A DNA stretch of 54,034 nt from Alphaproteobacteria bacterium (GTDB lineage: Bacteria; Pseudomonadota; Alphaproteobacteria; SMXP01): positions 1-54,034 of the forward strand of contig JANQPV010000008.1 of assembly GCA_028285305.1 (NCBI GenBank). Direction: 5' to 3'. Positions 7,732-19,143 of the stretch are shown here, piece by piece (within the stretch, counting starts at the first letter, position 1; each line of letters starts with the position of its first letter). The translations under genes were made by a program, and so were the position numbers. The notes beneath the pieces are model-generated. The model saw only the letters and a list, made by a program, of their open reading frames with translations, was not told the origin of the DNA and searched no databases.

Positions 7732-9566
7732 CGCCGGCCAAACAGTTTTTCGATGTCGGCCAGTTTGAGTTCCACATAGGTGGGGCGGCCGTGATTGCAT
7801 TGGCCGGAATGGGGGGTGGCTTCCATGTCTCTGAGGAGCGCGTTCATCTCTTCTACGGTCAAGCGGCGGCCGGAGCGGACGGAGCCGTGACAGGCCAACG
7901 TTCCGCACACCTCCTCCAAGCGCTCTTTGAGGGAGAGGGCCTGGTCGAGCTCCAAGATGTCGTCGATGAGATCGCGCATCAACCCTTGTACATCGAGAGA
8001 GCCCAAGAGCGCCGGGACTTCGCGCACGATAACCATGCCCACGCCGAAGCCTTCGATGACAAGTCCCAGTTCGGCCAGTTCCTCTGCACGGGCGAGAAGC
8101 AAGTTCGCCTCGTGCTCCGGCACCTCGATCACTTCGGGCACCAGAAGCATCTGACGCCGCACGCCTTGTTCCGCCATGGCCTCTTTCATCCGCTCATAAA
8201 CCAATCGTTCGTGAGCGGCGTGTTGGTCAACGAGCACGAGACCGTCCTCGGTTTGCGCGACGATATAAGTTTCATGGAGCTGAGCCCGAGCGGCGCCTAA
8301 GGGAAAGTTGCTGGTGTGTGCCGCCGGCTCTCTAAGGTCTTCGTCCATGTCCATGGCACGCGCAGCGGGCTGCAGGCCCTCGCCCTGGCGGTCCATGAAG
8401 AAAGGCTCGGGCGCTTGCTCTGCAAATCCCACCGCAGCTCCGCCGGATGCTCGAGGGCCGATCCCGCTCCGCCACAGGCTTGACTGCGCCGGTTCCCTCG
8501 CAAAGGATCCAAGAGCCGCAGCGGACACCGTTGTCGAGGCCCGATGGCCTGCCTCGGCCAGCGCATGCTTGAGCGCGCTGACGATCAGACCACGCACGAC
8601 GCCGGGCGCACGGAAGCGGACTTCGGCTTTCGCGGGATGGACATTCACGTCCACATGTTCGGGATGCAACTGAACAAACAAGGCGACGACCGGATGGCGG
8701 TCGCGGGCCAAGAAGTCAGCATACGCCCCTCTCACGGCACCGATCAGCAGTTTGTCGCGGACGGGCCGGCCATTCACAAATAGAAATTGCTGCTGGGCAT
8801 TGCCGCGATTGTAAGTGGGCAGTCCGGCAAAGCCGGAGACCCGAATGCCTTCGCGCTCAGCTTCAATGGGAAGCGCATTGTCGCCAAATTCGCGGCCGAG
8901 AATGGCTGCCAATCTCGTCAGGCCGTCCCCCCCACCTTTCAGTGCCAGAACTTTTCGTCCGTTGGCGGTATAAGTGAAGCCCACCTGCGGATGGGCCATG
9001 GCCAATCGCTTTACTACATCGCCGATGGCGGCCGTTTCGGACCGTTCCGATTTCATAAACTTAAGCCGGGCGGGCGTTGCGTAAAACAAATCGCGTACCT
9101 CGACCCGCGTCCCGCTCAGGCTGGCGCGCAAGAAGCCTGTCGGTTTGACCTCACCGACCGCCCCGCCGTTCACCGAGAGCTCCCAGCCGGTGTCGTCTTG
9201 GGTGGTTCGGGTAGAGATTGAGAGTTTCGCAACGGCGCCAATGGACGGCAAAGCTTCACCGCGAAAGCCCAGAGACCGGATATTTAAGAGATCGCAGTCG
9301 CCCGCATCATCCAGTTCGAGCTTTGACGTGGCGTGACGCTCGATACTGACAGGCAGCATATCGGCGGTCATTCCGGAGCCATCATCCGTAACACAGATTC
9401 TCGTTAGACCGCCTTGCTCGATCTGGATGTCCAGGGCGCGCGCGCCTGCATCAATTGCGTTTTCGACGAGTTCTTTGACAACGCTTGCCGGACGCTCGAC
9501 CACTTCTCCGGCAGCGATCTGGTTGATCGCACCGGGCGGCAAACGCTGGATAACAGCGGACGGCAT
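7728..9566 (-). CDS. mutL: DNA mismatch repair protein MutL, endonuclease type
   Basis: GHKL ATPase coordinating mismatch repair. The N-terminus contains [14 protein letters not shown] and [10 protein letters not shown]. The C-terminal nuclease domain has DQHA-x2-E-x4-E (from residue 447), ACHGS (about 558) and CNHGRPT (about 590), the signature set of nicking MutL proteins found in bacteria without MutH. The middle linker (about 340-420) is low in conservation, as usual. The start is 5 nt downstream of the pgi stop, so the two are in one operon. Confidence 0.96.
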   Translation of the reverse strand: MPSAVIQRLPPGAINQIAAGEVVERPASVVKELVENAIDAGARALDIQIEQGGLTRICVTDDGSGMTADMLPVSIERHATSKLELDDAGDCDLLNIRSLGFRGEALPSIGAVAKLSISTRTTQDDTGWELSVNGGAVGEVKPTGFLRASLSGTRVEVRDLFYATPARLKFMKSERSETAAIGDVVKRLAMAHPQVGFTYTANGRKVLALKGGGDGLTRLAAILGREFGDNALPIEAEREGIRVSGFAGLPTYNRGNAQQQFLFVNGRPVRDKLLIGAVRGAYADFLARDRHPVVALFVQLHPEHVDVNVHPAKAEVRFRAPGVVRGLIVSALKHALAEAGHRASTTVSAAALGSFAREPAQSSLWRSGIGPRASGGAAVGFAEQAPEPFFMDRQGEGLQPAARAMDMDEDLREPAAHTSNFPLGAARAQLHETYIVAQTEDGLVLVDQHAAHERLVYERMKEAMAEQGVRRQMLLVPEVIEVPEHEANLLLARAEELAELGLVIEGFGVGMVIVREVPALLGSLDVQGLMRDLIDDILELDQALSLKERLEEVCGTLACHGSVRSGRRLTVEEMNALLRDMEATPHSGQCNHGRPTYVELKLADIEKLFGRR

Positions 9567-9571
9567 CGCGG

Positions 9572-10882
9572 CTACACCATCTCCGCCAAGTAGGACCGGG
9601 CTAGCACTTTGCCCTCCTCGACCGCTGGCTGGTCGAAGGCGTTGATGCCGAGCAAATCGGCAGCGATAATCGTCTCGAGCATGAAATGCATGAACAACGC
9701 GCCCATAGACGCTTCGTCCACGTCTTTTATGCGCAAGATCCGAACCGGCCGGTTGTTTTTGATGAGCGTGTCGGCGGTCGCGCGCTGCTCGGCATCTTGC
9801 AAATCCCCCACGGTGCGATCCGTCAGATAGGCAAGATCCGGGTCGGATGCGAACGAACTGTCAATTCGGGGTCCCGTTCCCGCCGCATCGGTCATAATGA
9901 TGGTGATCAGCTTGTCGTGGGGGCCCGAAAGATAGAGCTGCAATTGGCTATGCTGATCGACGGGACCGAGGGCGCGCACCGGCGTCGTTCCGTGCCCCTC
10001 TTTTCCCAGACTCTCCGCCCACAACTGCCGATACCACATGGCGAAGAGTTCCAGCCGGTCCGTATACGGCATCAGAACGGACGTTTTGACCCCTTTTTCC
10101 CTGTCCAGAAGCATTGAGAGGGCAGCGCCGACGGCTGCGGGAACGGAGCCAGGCGTTTGCGCTGCCAAGGCGGCTTTGACCACCTCTCCCGCTCCCTCGC
10201 GCACCTGTTTGGCGTCCAATCCCATCAGGATGGCGGGAAGCAAGCCCACATTGGAGAGGACAGAAAACCGGCCGCCAATGTCCGGATCATGATCAAATAT
10301 CGTGAGACCATATTTCTGCGCAAGGCGCCGCAAAGGATTATCGGCATTCGTGGTTATCACCGCCATTTGTTGCAGTAGCCTGTCCGTCATCCCTTTGTTT
10401 TCGAATGCTTGGATCGTTGCCAAGATCTGGATCATCGTCTCCGCCGTTCCGCCGGACTTTGAGATGCCAAGCACATAGCATGTGGAGAGATCGAGGCCGG
10501 CCAGCGCTCTCGAGAAACTGACGCCGTCAAGGTTGTCGAAAAAATGAAATCGCGGCACGTCTTGAGGCCATGCAAAGCCAGTTACGCGGTGCCCGACGAT
10601 TTGGGCCAGCGCCTGCGCCCCTAAACTCGAGCCGCCGGTGCCAAGAACCAAAATGTCGGTTGTGGAATCCGGCACCCATTCTGCCAACTGATCGCAAGCA
10701 TCAAGATCCGAATCATCTTTATAAAGACTAAGGATGGGAAGCGAACGGTCATCATGGGCCCGGCGGATGAAGTCGAGGCCGGGCTTTGTCTGTGTCACGA
10801 CCTCTTCGAGAGCGGCTGCCGTGACGCCCCGCTCACCGACCTTGTCGCTCAAACATCCTTCAATCTCTTGCAAATACTGCAT
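9572..10882 (-). CDS. pgi: Glucose-6-phosphate isomerase (short form)
   Basis: Interconverts glucose 6-phosphate and fructose 6-phosphate in glycolysis/gluconeogenesis. At 436 residues it is the short form rather than the roughly 550-residue enterobacterial form. SIS-fold motifs are visible: [15 protein letters not shown], the substrate-binding [15 protein letters not shown] and [19 protein letters not shown]. The catalytic Glu is probably in [13 protein letters not shown]. It sits between the M16 peptidases and mutL on the same strand. Confidence 0.93.
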   Translation of the reverse strand: MQYLQEIEGCLSDKVGERGVTAAALEEVVTQTKPGLDFIRRAHDDRSLPILSLYKDDSDLDACDQLAEWVPDSTTDILVLGTGGSSLGAQALAQIVGHRVTGFAWPQDVPRFHFFDNLDGVSFSRALAGLDLSTCYVLGISKSGGTAETMIQILATIQAFENKGMTDRLLQQMAVITTNADNPLRRLAQKYGLTIFDHDPDIGGRFSVLSNVGLLPAILMGLDAKQVREGAGEVVKAALAAQTPGSVPAAVGAALSMLLDREKGVKTSVLMPYTDRLELFAMWYRQLWAESLGKEGHGTTPVRALGPVDQHSQLQLYLSGPHDKLITIIMTDAAGTGPRIDSSFASDPDLAYLTDRTVGDLQDAEQRATADTLIKNNRPVRILRIKDVDEASMGALFMHFMLETIIAADLLGINAFDQPAVEEGKVLARSYLAEMV

Positions 10883-10982
10883 GTGGTCCCTTTGGAAGAC
10901 TGCCTGCGTGAATCATAAGTCAGACTACCAAAGGTGGAGCGCCCCTTCCAGAAACAAGATACTCTTCCCAAATCCGCGTCCC

Positions 10983-12587
10983 CTACTCGGGTTCGCCGGG
11001 CGCTTTGAAAGTCTTATCCGGGGTCAGGCCTTCCGGCTGTCCCACAACTACGATGGAAAGGGCATCCGGATTAAGGAGGCGCTTGGCGACATGCTGGATG
11101 TCTTCTCCGGTTACTGCTTTGACCATGTCGTTGCGGGTGTCGATATAATCGATGCCGCGGCCGGTGAGTTGGTAGCTCACCAGTTGGTTGGCGATCTTCG
11201 AGTTGGAGTCGAAACGCAAAGGGAATGATCCGGTGAGGTACGTTTTGGCGTCGGCCAATTCTTGCTCGGTCACACCTTCGTCCCGCATGCGCGACAACTC
11301 CGTACGAATGATCTCGAGGGTCTCGGAAATCCTGGCGTTGTCGGTCGCGACACTCCCAAAGAAGATCTGACCATAATCGTAGTCTTGAAACGAAGTGTAG
11401 ATGCCGTAGGCCAGACCACGTTTTTCGCGCACTTCGTCGGTCAGCCGCGAAGAGAATCCGCCGCCGCCCAATATGTAGTTCATGACGAACGCGGGAAAGA
11501 AGTCCGGATCATCCCGGCCGATGCCCGGCGAAGCAAACGTCGCCACGGATTGGGGCTGCGTCCGTTCCACAACGATCAATTGACCCTCGGCCGGAATCTG
11601 CGCTTGTGGAATGGATTCTTCTTTTGAGGCCTGCGGAACATCTGCAAACGTTTTATCGAGCAATTCAGTCAGCTCTTTTGCGCTTATGGCACCCACCACA
11701 GCGATCTTCATATTGTCGCGGGCGATCACGTCTTTGTGGAAAGCGCGCAGATCCTCAGCGGTGAGCGCTTCCAGAGATTCGATCGTGCCATCCACGTTGC
11801 GGGCGTAGGGATGCTCGCCAAAGATCTGCTCAAAGAGTTGCCGGCTTGCGATTCGTCTTGGGTTCGTTTTGTCGCGCTTTATCCCGGCCAGGATTTCCTG
11901 TTTCATCCTTGCGATGGGTTCCTCATCAAAACGAGGCTGGGTGACCGCCAATCTCAGCAAGTCAAACGCTTCTTGCCGCTTTTCCGCCAGCGTGCGAACG
12001 CTGCCATAAAGGCCATCCCGGCCGGCCGTGAAGCCCAGGCGAATGGCCAATTCGTCCAACCGCGTAAGAAACGCCTGGGAATCGAGCTCACCCGCCCCCT
12101 CGTTCAGGAGAGAGGACATGAGCATGGCCAACCCCTCTTTGCCCTGAGGGTCTCTGCGGGCGGCGCCTTTAAAGCCGATTTCTACCGCGATCAAGGGAAC
12201 CGCATACTCTTCGACCAACCACGCTTCGAGCCCCCCAGGTGTTACGACGCGCTGGATATTGGTCGTGGCTTGCACACTCGTCTCAACGGGATCAGCAAAT
12301 GCGTCGAGCCTTTTCATGTTGGTCACCGCTGAGTTTGTATGATCAGACAGGCCGCTGCGTTCCATTTCGGATCCTGCCGGGCCCATGGTATTAACCAGCC
12401 GGTTTGTCTCTTCGGCCGCCGGCTGGACGTCGCGCTTGGCGGTATCCTCGGGGGTCGCCTGCTCGGACAAAGGCAGTTCTGGCAGAACGGGTTGTTCTTC
12501 CGTCTGATCCGTCTCCTCGCCGCATCCGGCAAGTGAGAATGCACCAAGAGTTAGCGTCAAAGCCAAGGCCAAACGTCCCACGCTCAC
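10983..12587 (-). CDS. M16-family lipoprotein lacking the zinc motif
   Basis: A 534-residue pitrilysin-fold protein with a lipoprotein signal (lipobox LAGC, Cys at about 22) and a roughly 75-residue linker. In the N-terminal M16 domain the HxxEH helix is replaced by GLAMLMSSLLNEGAG, so the zinc ligands are gone. The C-terminal domain keeps the RGLAYGIYTSF motif that contributes substrate-binding residues in heterodimeric M16 peptidases. Its ATG overlaps the stop of the upstream active M16 gene, which supports a two-subunit peptidase in which this is the non-catalytic partner. Confidence 0.9.
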   Translation of the reverse strand: MSVGRLALALTLTLGAFSLAGCGEETDQTEEQPVLPELPLSEQATPEDTAKRDVQPAAEETNRLVNTMGPAGSEMERSGLSDHTNSAVTNMKRLDAFADPVETSVQATTNIQRVVTPGGLEAWLVEEYAVPLIAVEIGFKGAARRDPQGKEGLAMLMSSLLNEGAGELDSQAFLTRLDELAIRLGFTAGRDGLYGSVRTLAEKRQEAFDLLRLAVTQPRFDEEPIARMKQEILAGIKRDKTNPRRIASRQLFEQIFGEHPYARNVDGTIESLEALTAEDLRAFHKDVIARDNMKIAVVGAISAKELTELLDKTFADVPQASKEESIPQAQIPAEGQLIVVERTQPQSVATFASPGIGRDDPDFFPAFVMNYILGGGGFSSRLTDEVREKRGLAYGIYTSFQDYDYGQIFFGSVATDNARISETLEIIRTELSRMRDEGVTEQELADAKTYLTGSFPLRFDSNSKIANQLVSYQLTGRGIDYIDTRNDMVKAVTGEDIQHVAKRLLNPDALSIVVVGQPEGLTPDKTFKAPGEPE

Positions 12588-13996
12588 GATGCCTCCTCTG
12601 GAAGAAGGTATGCCGTCACCTGGGACTCGCTTTCGAAAAGAGATTGGGCAACGGACGAAATGTCGTCCCTCGTGACCTCTTTGATTTTCGCAGGATACTC
12701 GACCACGCTTTCGATGGTCGAGCCTGTGGTCAGGGCCGTCCCGAAAAGCTGTGCCATAGACTGTTGACTGTCTCTGGCAAAGTCGAAGTCTGCCACAATA
12801 TTGAACTGGGCCCGCGCCAATTCGTCTTCGGTTACGCCCTCGGACAGCAGTTTATCGATTTCCGCATCAACCGCTTCTTCCAGCTGCTCCAACGTCACGC
12901 CGGGGCGTGGTTCGGCATAGATACCCACGCGGCCGTAATCCAAAGCGGTGCCCGAATACCAGGCGGACGCATTGGCCGCCAAACCCTGTTCGACAACGAG
13001 AGATGTGTAAAGGCGGCTGGTGGGGCCCGATCCAAAGATCTGCATCAACAAATCCAAGGATTCAGCGGTGCGTTCCGTCGATGTTGCGTAGCTGGCGGCA
13101 ATATAGGCGCGTCTGAAGCTTGGCTGTTTGACGCGCGCGTCTTTATACTCGATGCGCCGCGGTGCAATTGCGGGCGGTTCAGTGGGACGCTTGCGAGGCT
13201 GTATCTCTTGGGTCTCGATCTCACCGTAAAACTTCTCCGCCAGCGGACGAACGCTTTCTTCTGTCACATCGCCGGCGACAATGAGAATCGCATTGTTGGG
13301 GGCGTAGTGTTGTCGATAAAACGTGATCGCGTCTTCGCGGCTGAGTTCGCGCATTTCGTGTTCCCAACCGATGATTGGAATGCGGTAAGGATGCGCCAAG
13401 AACAAGGACGCGGAGATTTGCTCCGTAAGTAAAGATTGCGGACTGTTATCTGTCCTCGTGCTGCGCTCCTCCAAAATCACATCGCGTTCCGGCAGGACCA
13501 CATCATCGGTGAGGACGAGCCCGCGCATGCGATCCGATTCCAATTGCATCACCAACGGCAAGCGATCAACGGCAACCCGCTGGAAATAGGCCGTATAGTC
13601 CTGAGACGTGAAGGCGTTGTCCTGTCCGCCATTCTTGGCGACAATCTTGGAGAATTCGCCAGGCGCAATCGTCTTTGATCCTCTGAACATGAGATGCTCA
13701 AGGAAGTGGGCGATGCCCGATTTGCCCGGCGGTTCATCCGCAGCCCCGACCCGGTACCAAACCATATGGGTCACAACGGGCGCCCGATGGTCGGGCAGGA
13801 CCACGACTTGCAATCCGTTTTGAAGCTCAAATGTGTGAGGCCGCCAAACGGGCTGCGCCGAGGATGCCTCAGTTTGTTGAGGCTGAAGATTAGGATCGGA
13901 TTGCTCGGCAAGTGTCACGTGTGAACCCAAGGTTATGGACAGAGCGAGCGCGAAACCGAAAAGGACGCGAAGCTGATGGTGGACGGTGAACCGCAC
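12584..13996 (-). CDS. M16-family zinc peptidase, catalytic subunit
   Basis: Processing-peptidase-like zinc protease of the periplasm or envelope. The inverted zinc motif is present as GIAHFLEHLMF, with the distal Glu in VILEERSTR. A signal peptide (LFGFALALSITLGSHVTLAEQ) follows the GTG start chosen at 13996; the frame stays open upstream to 14224, but that part overlaps the end of the preceding gene and is Lys/Arg-rich and not signal-like. Length is about 470 residues. Paired by overlap with the zinc-less M16 gene downstream. Confidence 0.92.
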   Translation of the reverse strand: MRFTVHHQLRVLFGFALALSITLGSHVTLAEQSDPNLQPQQTEASSAQPVWRPHTFELQNGLQVVVLPDHRAPVVTHMVWYRVGAADEPPGKSGIAHFLEHLMFRGSKTIAPGEFSKIVAKNGGQDNAFTSQDYTAYFQRVAVDRLPLVMQLESDRMRGLVLTDDVVLPERDVILEERSTRTDNSPQSLLTEQISASLFLAHPYRIPIIGWEHEMRELSREDAITFYRQHYAPNNAILIVAGDVTEESVRPLAEKFYGEIETQEIQPRKRPTEPPAIAPRRIEYKDARVKQPSFRRAYIAASYATSTERTAESLDLLMQIFGSGPTSRLYTSLVVEQGLAANASAWYSGTALDYGRVGIYAEPRPGVTLEQLEEAVDAEIDKLLSEGVTEDELARAQFNIVADFDFARDSQQSMAQLFGTALTTGSTIESVVEYPAKIKEVTRDDISSVAQSLFESESQVTAYLLPEEAS

Positions 13997-14063
13997 TTTA
14001 TTCTCTGTGATGATGAACGAAAATAGGCAGACGGTGCAGTCTGGCGATGCACCGTCCCCGGCT

Positions 14064-14681
14064 TTAGAATATGTCGGTAATTGTGCCCGTAATGCGACCA
14101 AGGATACCTTTTCTCTTTTCTTCTTTCTTTCCGATCGAAGCTTCCGTGCCTGCTTGCGGCGCTTGTTCGGATTGTGCCGACTCTGCGGGCGCGATGGCGT
14201 CAGACTCTTCCATGGCTGTTGCATATTCGGTGGAATATGTGGGGTCAGAGAAAATGACCTTGTCCGCGAAAGCTTCGTCTTTTTGACTACGCTGACCGCT
14301 CTCCTCGTTCAGAACCTTACGAATATTGGGGTCATAGCGGTCCGCATTCGCGTTCCTTAACAAGACGAGCTCACCTTGGGATGGGCCCTCAAATCCCTCT
14401 TCGTCGTCGTCCTCATCGTCAGCGCCAATGAGTGCACGGCGTGCGGTCTCCGAGGTCGTCAATTCTTGGGGACGCGGCGCACCCGGTTTTGGCGGTCTCA
14501 ACGTATAATCCGGAGGAATTACGAGCGGCGCCTTCTGGACAACGGCAAACTCGTCCGGTGGACTCTTGCCGAGCCCCATCGCATCAGAGAAAGATGAGCA
14601 TCCCGCCAGGCCTGTCGTTCCCATAAGCAAAACGCCCAAACCTGCAACTCTCAGATTTCGAGAGGTCCTGAGAAGGTTCAT
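14064..14681 (-). CDS. bamF: DUF3035 / BamF-like outer-membrane lipoprotein
   Basis: A 205-residue lipoprotein (lipobox LAGC, then SSFSDAMGLGKSPPDEFAVV). The pattern PPDEFAVVQKAPLVIPPDYTLRPPKPG is characteristic of DUF3035, the family that includes BamF of the alphaproteobacterial beta-barrel assembly complex. NADRYDPNIRKVL follows in the second half. The C-terminal third is low complexity and charged. The ATG at 14681 is preferred over a GTG at 14687, because GGAG lies 10 nt upstream of the ATG but only 4 nt from the GTG. It follows lspA, which processes lipoproteins of this kind. Confidence 0.8.
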   Translation of the reverse strand: MNLLRTSRNLRVAGLGVLLMGTTGLAGCSSFSDAMGLGKSPPDEFAVVQKAPLVIPPDYTLRPPKPGAPRPQELTTSETARRALIGADDEDDDEEGFEGPSQGELVLLRNANADRYDPNIRKVLNEESGQRSQKDEAFADKVIFSDPTYSTEYATAMEESDAIAPAESAQSEQAPQAGTEASIGKKEEKRKGILGRITGTITDIF

Positions 14682-14810
14682 GGTCACGCAGCTCCTTTCA
14701 TAAAGTTACACTCTTTGCGATTTCCCGATCTGCATCCGGTCTTTCGCTCCAGGATTTTCCGGATTCCACTCTTGAGCAGAACCTTTGAATCCAATCACTT
14801 ATCGGCGCAC

Positions 14811-15290
14811 CTAGGCAGGCTTCTTTGCCTCTTCCGCACCAAAAAAAGAATCATAGATCAGAAGCATAACACCTACACTAATGGCGGTGTCGGCAATATT
14901 AAACGTCCAAAAATGTATGCCAAAAGCGTGAAAATCCAGGAAATCTACCACCGCACCGTGAACAATTCGGTCCACAATGTTGCCGACCGCACCGCCAATG
15001 AGCAGACCAATCGCCACCGTTACTAGCAAATTGGTAGCACGGACCATCCAAATGACCAAAAATAGAACAATCACTGTGGTGAACGCGATCAAGGCGTAGC
15101 GGCCCCAAGGACCATCGCTCGCAAACATGCCGAAGCTCACGCCGGGATTCCAGGCCATGCGCAAATTGAAAAAGGGCGTGATCTCGATCACGCCTCTTTC
15201 ATCCAGATTAATCAGATTGAGAATGGTCCATTTGGACACTTGGTCCAGAATGAATGTGACTGCGGCGATGAGGGCTCCATATCTTACCAT
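14811..15290 (-). CDS. lspA: Lipoprotein signal peptidase (signal peptidase II)
   Basis: Aspartic protease of the inner membrane that removes signal peptides of diacylglyceryl-modified prolipoproteins. The 159-residue protein has four membrane helices and the two catalytic Asp motifs GNIVDRIVHGAVVDF and FNIADTAIS, as well as NLRMAWNPGVSFG. It lies directly downstream of ileS, a widely conserved pairing. Confidence 0.96.
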   Translation of the reverse strand: MVRYGALIAAVTFILDQVSKWTILNLINLDERGVIEITPFFNLRMAWNPGVSFGMFASDGPWGRYALIAFTTVIVLFLVIWMVRATNLLVTVAIGLLIGGAVGNIVDRIVHGAVVDFLDFHAFGIHFWTFNIADTAISVGVMLLIYDSFFGAEEAKKPA

Positions 15291-15307
15291 CGTTTAGTCC
15301 AACATAC

Positions 15308-18157
15308 TCACTTCGCAACCACCGCACTGCACCTGGCGCATAGTCTAGGATGATCCGGATTGAGGCCAACATCCCGGCGCACATTCCAGCATCGTGCACA
15401 CTTTACGCCCTCGGCTAACCCGCACTCCACGGAAACGCCCGCAACCTCGTCCAATCGAAAGGCGCCCGGTGGTCCCTCGTTTGGAACGACCACGGCGTCA
15501 GAGGATATGAAGAATTCGGCGAGATCGAGGCCGGACAAGAGTTTAGCCTGGCTTTCATCGGTCACATAAAGCGTAACGCGGGCATCAAGACTCGACCCAA
15601 TGCGCTTTTCGGCTCGTTCCACCTCCAAGGCTCCCGTTGCGACACGGCGAATCCGGCGCAACGTCTCCCACCGTTGCGCCAACGCCTCGTCGTGCCACGC
15701 GGCTGGGATGGTCGGAAACTGCTGGAGATGGACGGAGGACTTTGATCCGGAGTTGCGTTCCAGCCACGCCTCTTCGGCGGTGAACGAAAGCAAAGGCGCA
15801 AACCAGGTCGTCAAACAGTTAAAGAGAGCGTCCAAGACCGTCCGGCAAGATCGGCGTTCGATGTCATCAACAGCATCGCAGTACAGCATGTCCTTGCGAA
15901 TATCGAAGTAAAAGGCAGACAGATCAACCGTGCAGAAATTAAATAGTTCGCCAAATACAGATCTGAACTCGAAATCATTGTAGGCGGCACGGACCCGGAC
16001 ATCCAATTCGCTCAAACGATGAAGGACCCAGCGCTCCAACTCGGGCATGTCGCTTATCTCTTGCACGCGCTCCTGATCCGAGAAGCCGTTCAGGTTGGAT
16101 AAGATATAGCGGAGCGTATTGCGGATCTTGCGATACGCTTCTTTGCTGGTTTTTACGATCGTATCCCCAATGCGCATATCTTCGGTGAAGTCGGAGCTTG
16201 CCACCCACAAACGCAATATTTCCGCCCCATCTTGGGCCGCCATTTTCTCGGGATCGATCGTGTTGCCCAGCGACTTGGACATCTTCTTTCCATCCTTGTC
16301 CACGAAAAAGCCGTGGGTCAGGATGGCGTTGTAGGGAGCCCTACCGCGGGTGCCGCACGCTTCCAAAAGGGACGACTGAAACCATCCGCGGTGCTGATCG
16401 GAGCCTTCCAGATACAAATCCGCCGGCCACCGCAAATCGTCCCGCTGTTCAAGGACGAATGCATGGGTCACACCGGAATCGAACCAAACATCCATAATGT
16501 CCATCACCATTTCATAGGCGTCCGGATCATAGGCGTTTCCAAGAAACCGGGCGGGTTCCGACGCGAACCAAGCGTCCGCTCCTTCCGCCTCAACGGCTTC
16601 GACGATGCGGGCATTGACGGCCTCGTCGCGCAGCAATTCTCCCGTTTCCTTGTGAACAAAGGCGGTAAGCGGAACACCCCAGGCGCGCTGGCGGGAGAGA
16701 ACCCAGTCAGGGCGCGATTCGACCATCGAGCGGATCCGGTTGCGCCCATGTTCCGGAACAAACCGCACCTCTTCGATCGATTTCAAGGCCTTCTCACGCA
16801 GATCATTGGTCTCCATACTGATGAACCATTGGGGCGTATTGCGAAAGATCAACGGCGCCTTGGACCGCCAGGAATGGGGATATGAATGTTTCAGCCGGCC
16901 CTTCGCGAGCAATCTATCTTTGTCAATCAGCTCACGGATGACCGCCCCGTTGGCTTCGGCATCCTTGCCAAGCTTTTTCCCTTCCGTGTGGAGAATTTGC
17001 AGGCCCGCGAACAGGGGAACATGATCCAAATAGCGCCCATCCTCGTCAACGGTAAACGGGACCTCCAACCCATGGCGGGAGCCAAGCTCGAAGTCGTCGG
17101 AGCCATGTCCGGGTGCGATGTGTACAAATCCCGTGCCGGTCTCGTCCGTCACAAAATCTCCGACAAGCAGCGGGACATCGAAATCATACCCATGTCCGGC
17201 AAACGGATGGGAGAGCACGACCCCGTCGAAGGAATCGACATCCTCGAGCCGCTCCAGGGTCTCGATGGAGGCCGCTTCGCGAACGCTATCTGCCAATGTG
17301 TCCGCAAGCACAAGGCGTTCGCCCTTCTTGGCAAAGCTCCCTTCCCCTACTCCCTTTACTTCATACACCCCGTACGAAATCGTAGCAGACCGTGCGACGG
17401 CACGATTGCCGGGGATCGTCCACGGCGTGGTGGTCCAGATGACGATCGATGCGCCGTGCAGTTGCTCCGGCCCCCGGACGACCGGGAATCTGGCATGGAT
17501 CGTCGGGGACTGGTGATCATAATATTCCACTTCGGCTTCGGCGAGCGCTGTCTTTTCTACTGTCGACCACATCACCGGCTTCGATCCTCGGTAGAGCCCG
17601 CCATTCATCACGAACTTCTGAAATTCCCGCACAATTTGGGCTTCTGCTTCGAAGCTCATGGTCAGATAGGGATTTGGCCAATCGCCGATGACACCGAGCC
17701 GCTTAAAGCCACTGCGCTGGACATCGATCCACTCAGTCGCATAGTCGCGGCATTCCTTGCGGAATTCTAGGACCGGCACTTCATCCTTGTTCTTACCGGA
17801 CTTGCGGTAACTCTCTTCGACTTTCCACTCAATCGGCAAGCCGTGGCAATCCCATCCGGGGACGTAGTTGGCATCTTTGCCCATCATCTGTTGGGATTTG
17901 ACAACAAAATCCTTGAGGATCTTGTTAAGCGCCGTTCCCAGATGAATGGCTCCGTTCGCGTAAGGAGGGCCGTCATGAAGGACAAAGGGTTCTCTACCCT
18001 TCGCGTCCTCTCGAAGCTTTGTGTACAGATCCATGTCTTCCCATCGGGCGAGCAGCTCCGGCTCCCTCTTGGCCAACCCGGCCTTCATAGGGAAGTCCGT
18101 TTGCGGAAGAAATAAAGTCTCTCTGTAGTCTCTTTCTTGTGATGCAGTTTCTGCCAT
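15308..18157 (-). CDS. ileS: Isoleucyl-tRNA synthetase
   Basis: Class I aminoacyl-tRNA synthetase charging tRNA-Ile, about 949 residues. The HIGH-type motif is in [17 protein letters not shown], the KMSKS loop in [11 protein letters not shown], an editing domain ([13 protein letters not shown]) lies between them, and two zinc-binding pairs close the protein (CARCWNV and CARCSAV). I use the ATG at 18157 (MAETASQ); an in-frame TTG at 18169 would add four residues and overlap the ribF stop. Neither has an ideal Shine-Dalgarno. Confidence 0.97.
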   Translation of the reverse strand: MAETASQERDYRETLFLPQTDFPMKAGLAKREPELLARWEDMDLYTKLREDAKGREPFVLHDGPPYANGAIHLGTALNKILKDFVVKSQQMMGKDANYVPGWDCHGLPIEWKVEESYRKSGKNKDEVPVLEFRKECRDYATEWIDVQRSGFKRLGVIGDWPNPYLTMSFEAEAQIVREFQKFVMNGGLYRGSKPVMWSTVEKTALAEAEVEYYDHQSPTIHARFPVVRGPEQLHGASIVIWTTTPWTIPGNRAVARSATISYGVYEVKGVGEGSFAKKGERLVLADTLADSVREAASIETLERLEDVDSFDGVVLSHPFAGHGYDFDVPLLVGDFVTDETGTGFVHIAPGHGSDDFELGSRHGLEVPFTVDEDGRYLDHVPLFAGLQILHTEGKKLGKDAEANGAVIRELIDKDRLLAKGRLKHSYPHSWRSKAPLIFRNTPQWFISMETNDLREKALKSIEEVRFVPEHGRNRIRSMVESRPDWVLSRQRAWGVPLTAFVHKETGELLRDEAVNARIVEAVEAEGADAWFASEPARFLGNAYDPDAYEMVMDIMDVWFDSGVTHAFVLEQRDDLRWPADLYLEGSDQHRGWFQSSLLEACGTRGRAPYNAILTHGFFVDKDGKKMSKSLGNTIDPEKMAAQDGAEILRLWVASSDFTEDMRIGDTIVKTSKEAYRKIRNTLRYILSNLNGFSDQERVQEISDMPELERWVLHRLSELDVRVRAAYNDFEFRSVFGELFNFCTVDLSAFYFDIRKDMLYCDAVDDIERRSCRTVLDALFNCLTTWFAPLLSFTAEEAWLERNSGSKSSVHLQQFPTIPAAWHDEALAQRWETLRRIRRVATGALEVERAEKRIGSSLDARVTLYVTDESQAKLLSGLDLAEFFISSDAVVVPNEGPPGAFRLDEVAGVSVECGLAEGVKCARCWNVRRDVGLNPDHPRLCARCSAVVAK

Positions 18158-18161
18158 GGTC

Positions 18162-19127
18162 CTAAACAATCGTTGGCAAATCCGGCGCCGCCAATATCTC
18201 TCTCGCCTTTTGCGAATCCGCCTGGATTTGTTGTTTCAAACTCTCAATTCCGTCAAATTTCTGTTCGCCTCGTATGAATTCGACGAAGTGAATTATCGCG
18301 TGCGTCCCATATATCTCGCGATCAAAATCGAATATGTGCGCTTCTAACAGAATATCGCTCTTGTCGAAAGTGGGGCGCTTGCCCAGATTGGCTACCCCGC
18401 CGAATACACCGCCGGCCTCGCCTTCCACTTCCACTTTGACAGCATAAACCCCCAGCGCCGGACGCAAATAATCTCCAATCGGAATATTAAGTGTGGGAAA
18501 GCCAATTGTTCTTCCCCGCTGATCTCCTTTTTGAACAATGCCATCGATGCACCAGGCCCTGCCCAGCCACTTATTGGCTTGAGAGATGTCGCCGCCCCGC
18601 AGCGCGTCTCTTATGTTTGACGATGAATAGACCACGCCGCCGGAGGCACCATCGTCCTTAATCGGCTCGACGATGTTGAGTTCGAAACCGTATTGTGGAG
18701 CTAGCTTGTTGAGGAGTTCTGTATCGCCCGCGCGTCCCGCCCCGAAGCGAAAGTCGTAGCCGACTGTAAGAGCCGACAGCGCAAGACGCTCACTGAGGAT
18801 TCTCGAGACAAACTCTTCAGCCGACAATCGCGACAGCGCTTCATCAAATTTCAGGCAATAAAGCGCAGTCAACCCAAGCTCACGCAAGATGCGGCACTTG
18901 ATGTTCAGTGACGTCAACCGGAACGGCGGCTCATCCTGACGCAAGAACTCACGCGGATGCGGTTCGAAGGCGATCATAAGGGATGGCGCAGAGTTATCAG
19001 CTGCACGTTCAACCACCTCTCGAATGAGTTGGCGATGACCCAAATGGACACCGTCAAAGTTTCCGAGCACGGCGAAGCTCTCCTTGTGATCGGCGGAGAT
19101 TTCGTTCGCATCGGTGTAGGTGTGCAT
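18162..19127 (-). CDS. ribF: Bifunctional riboflavin kinase / FAD synthetase
   Basis: Makes FMN and FAD from riboflavin. The adenylyltransferase half opens with [17 protein letters not shown] and has the later [15 protein letters not shown]. The kinase half contains [16 protein letters not shown] and [13 protein letters not shown]. The ATG at 19127 (MHTYTDANE) places the FDGVHLGH motif near residue 25, as usual; earlier in-frame starts overlap the MaoC gene. The product is 321 residues. The gene is immediately followed by ileS. Confidence 0.94.
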   Translation of the reverse strand: MHTYTDANEISADHKESFAVLGNFDGVHLGHRQLIREVVERAADNSAPSLMIAFEPHPREFLRQDEPPFRLTSLNIKCRILRELGLTALYCLKFDEALSRLSAEEFVSRILSERLALSALTVGYDFRFGAGRAGDTELLNKLAPQYGFELNIVEPIKDDGASGGVVYSSSNIRDALRGGDISQANKWLGRAWCIDGIVQKGDQRGRTIGFPTLNIPIGDYLRPALGVYAVKVEVEGEAGGVFGGVANLGKRPTFDKSDILLEAHIFDFDREIYGTHAIIHFVEFIRGEQKFDGIESLKQQIQADSQKAREILAAPDLPTIV

Positions 19128-19143
19128 TTTTTGCGACCAGAAC

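Noticed and set aside
12404-13432. Long plus-strand reading frame (342 codons) opposite the M16 genes
   Set aside because: It lies antisense to two peptidase genes with complete motifs and encodes a Cys/Arg-rich sequence with no recognisable fold; it is a shadow of high-GC codon usage.
16886-17770. 294-codon plus-strand frame opposite ileS
   Set aside because: Antisense to conserved ileS sequence, with no ribosome site and no family resemblance.
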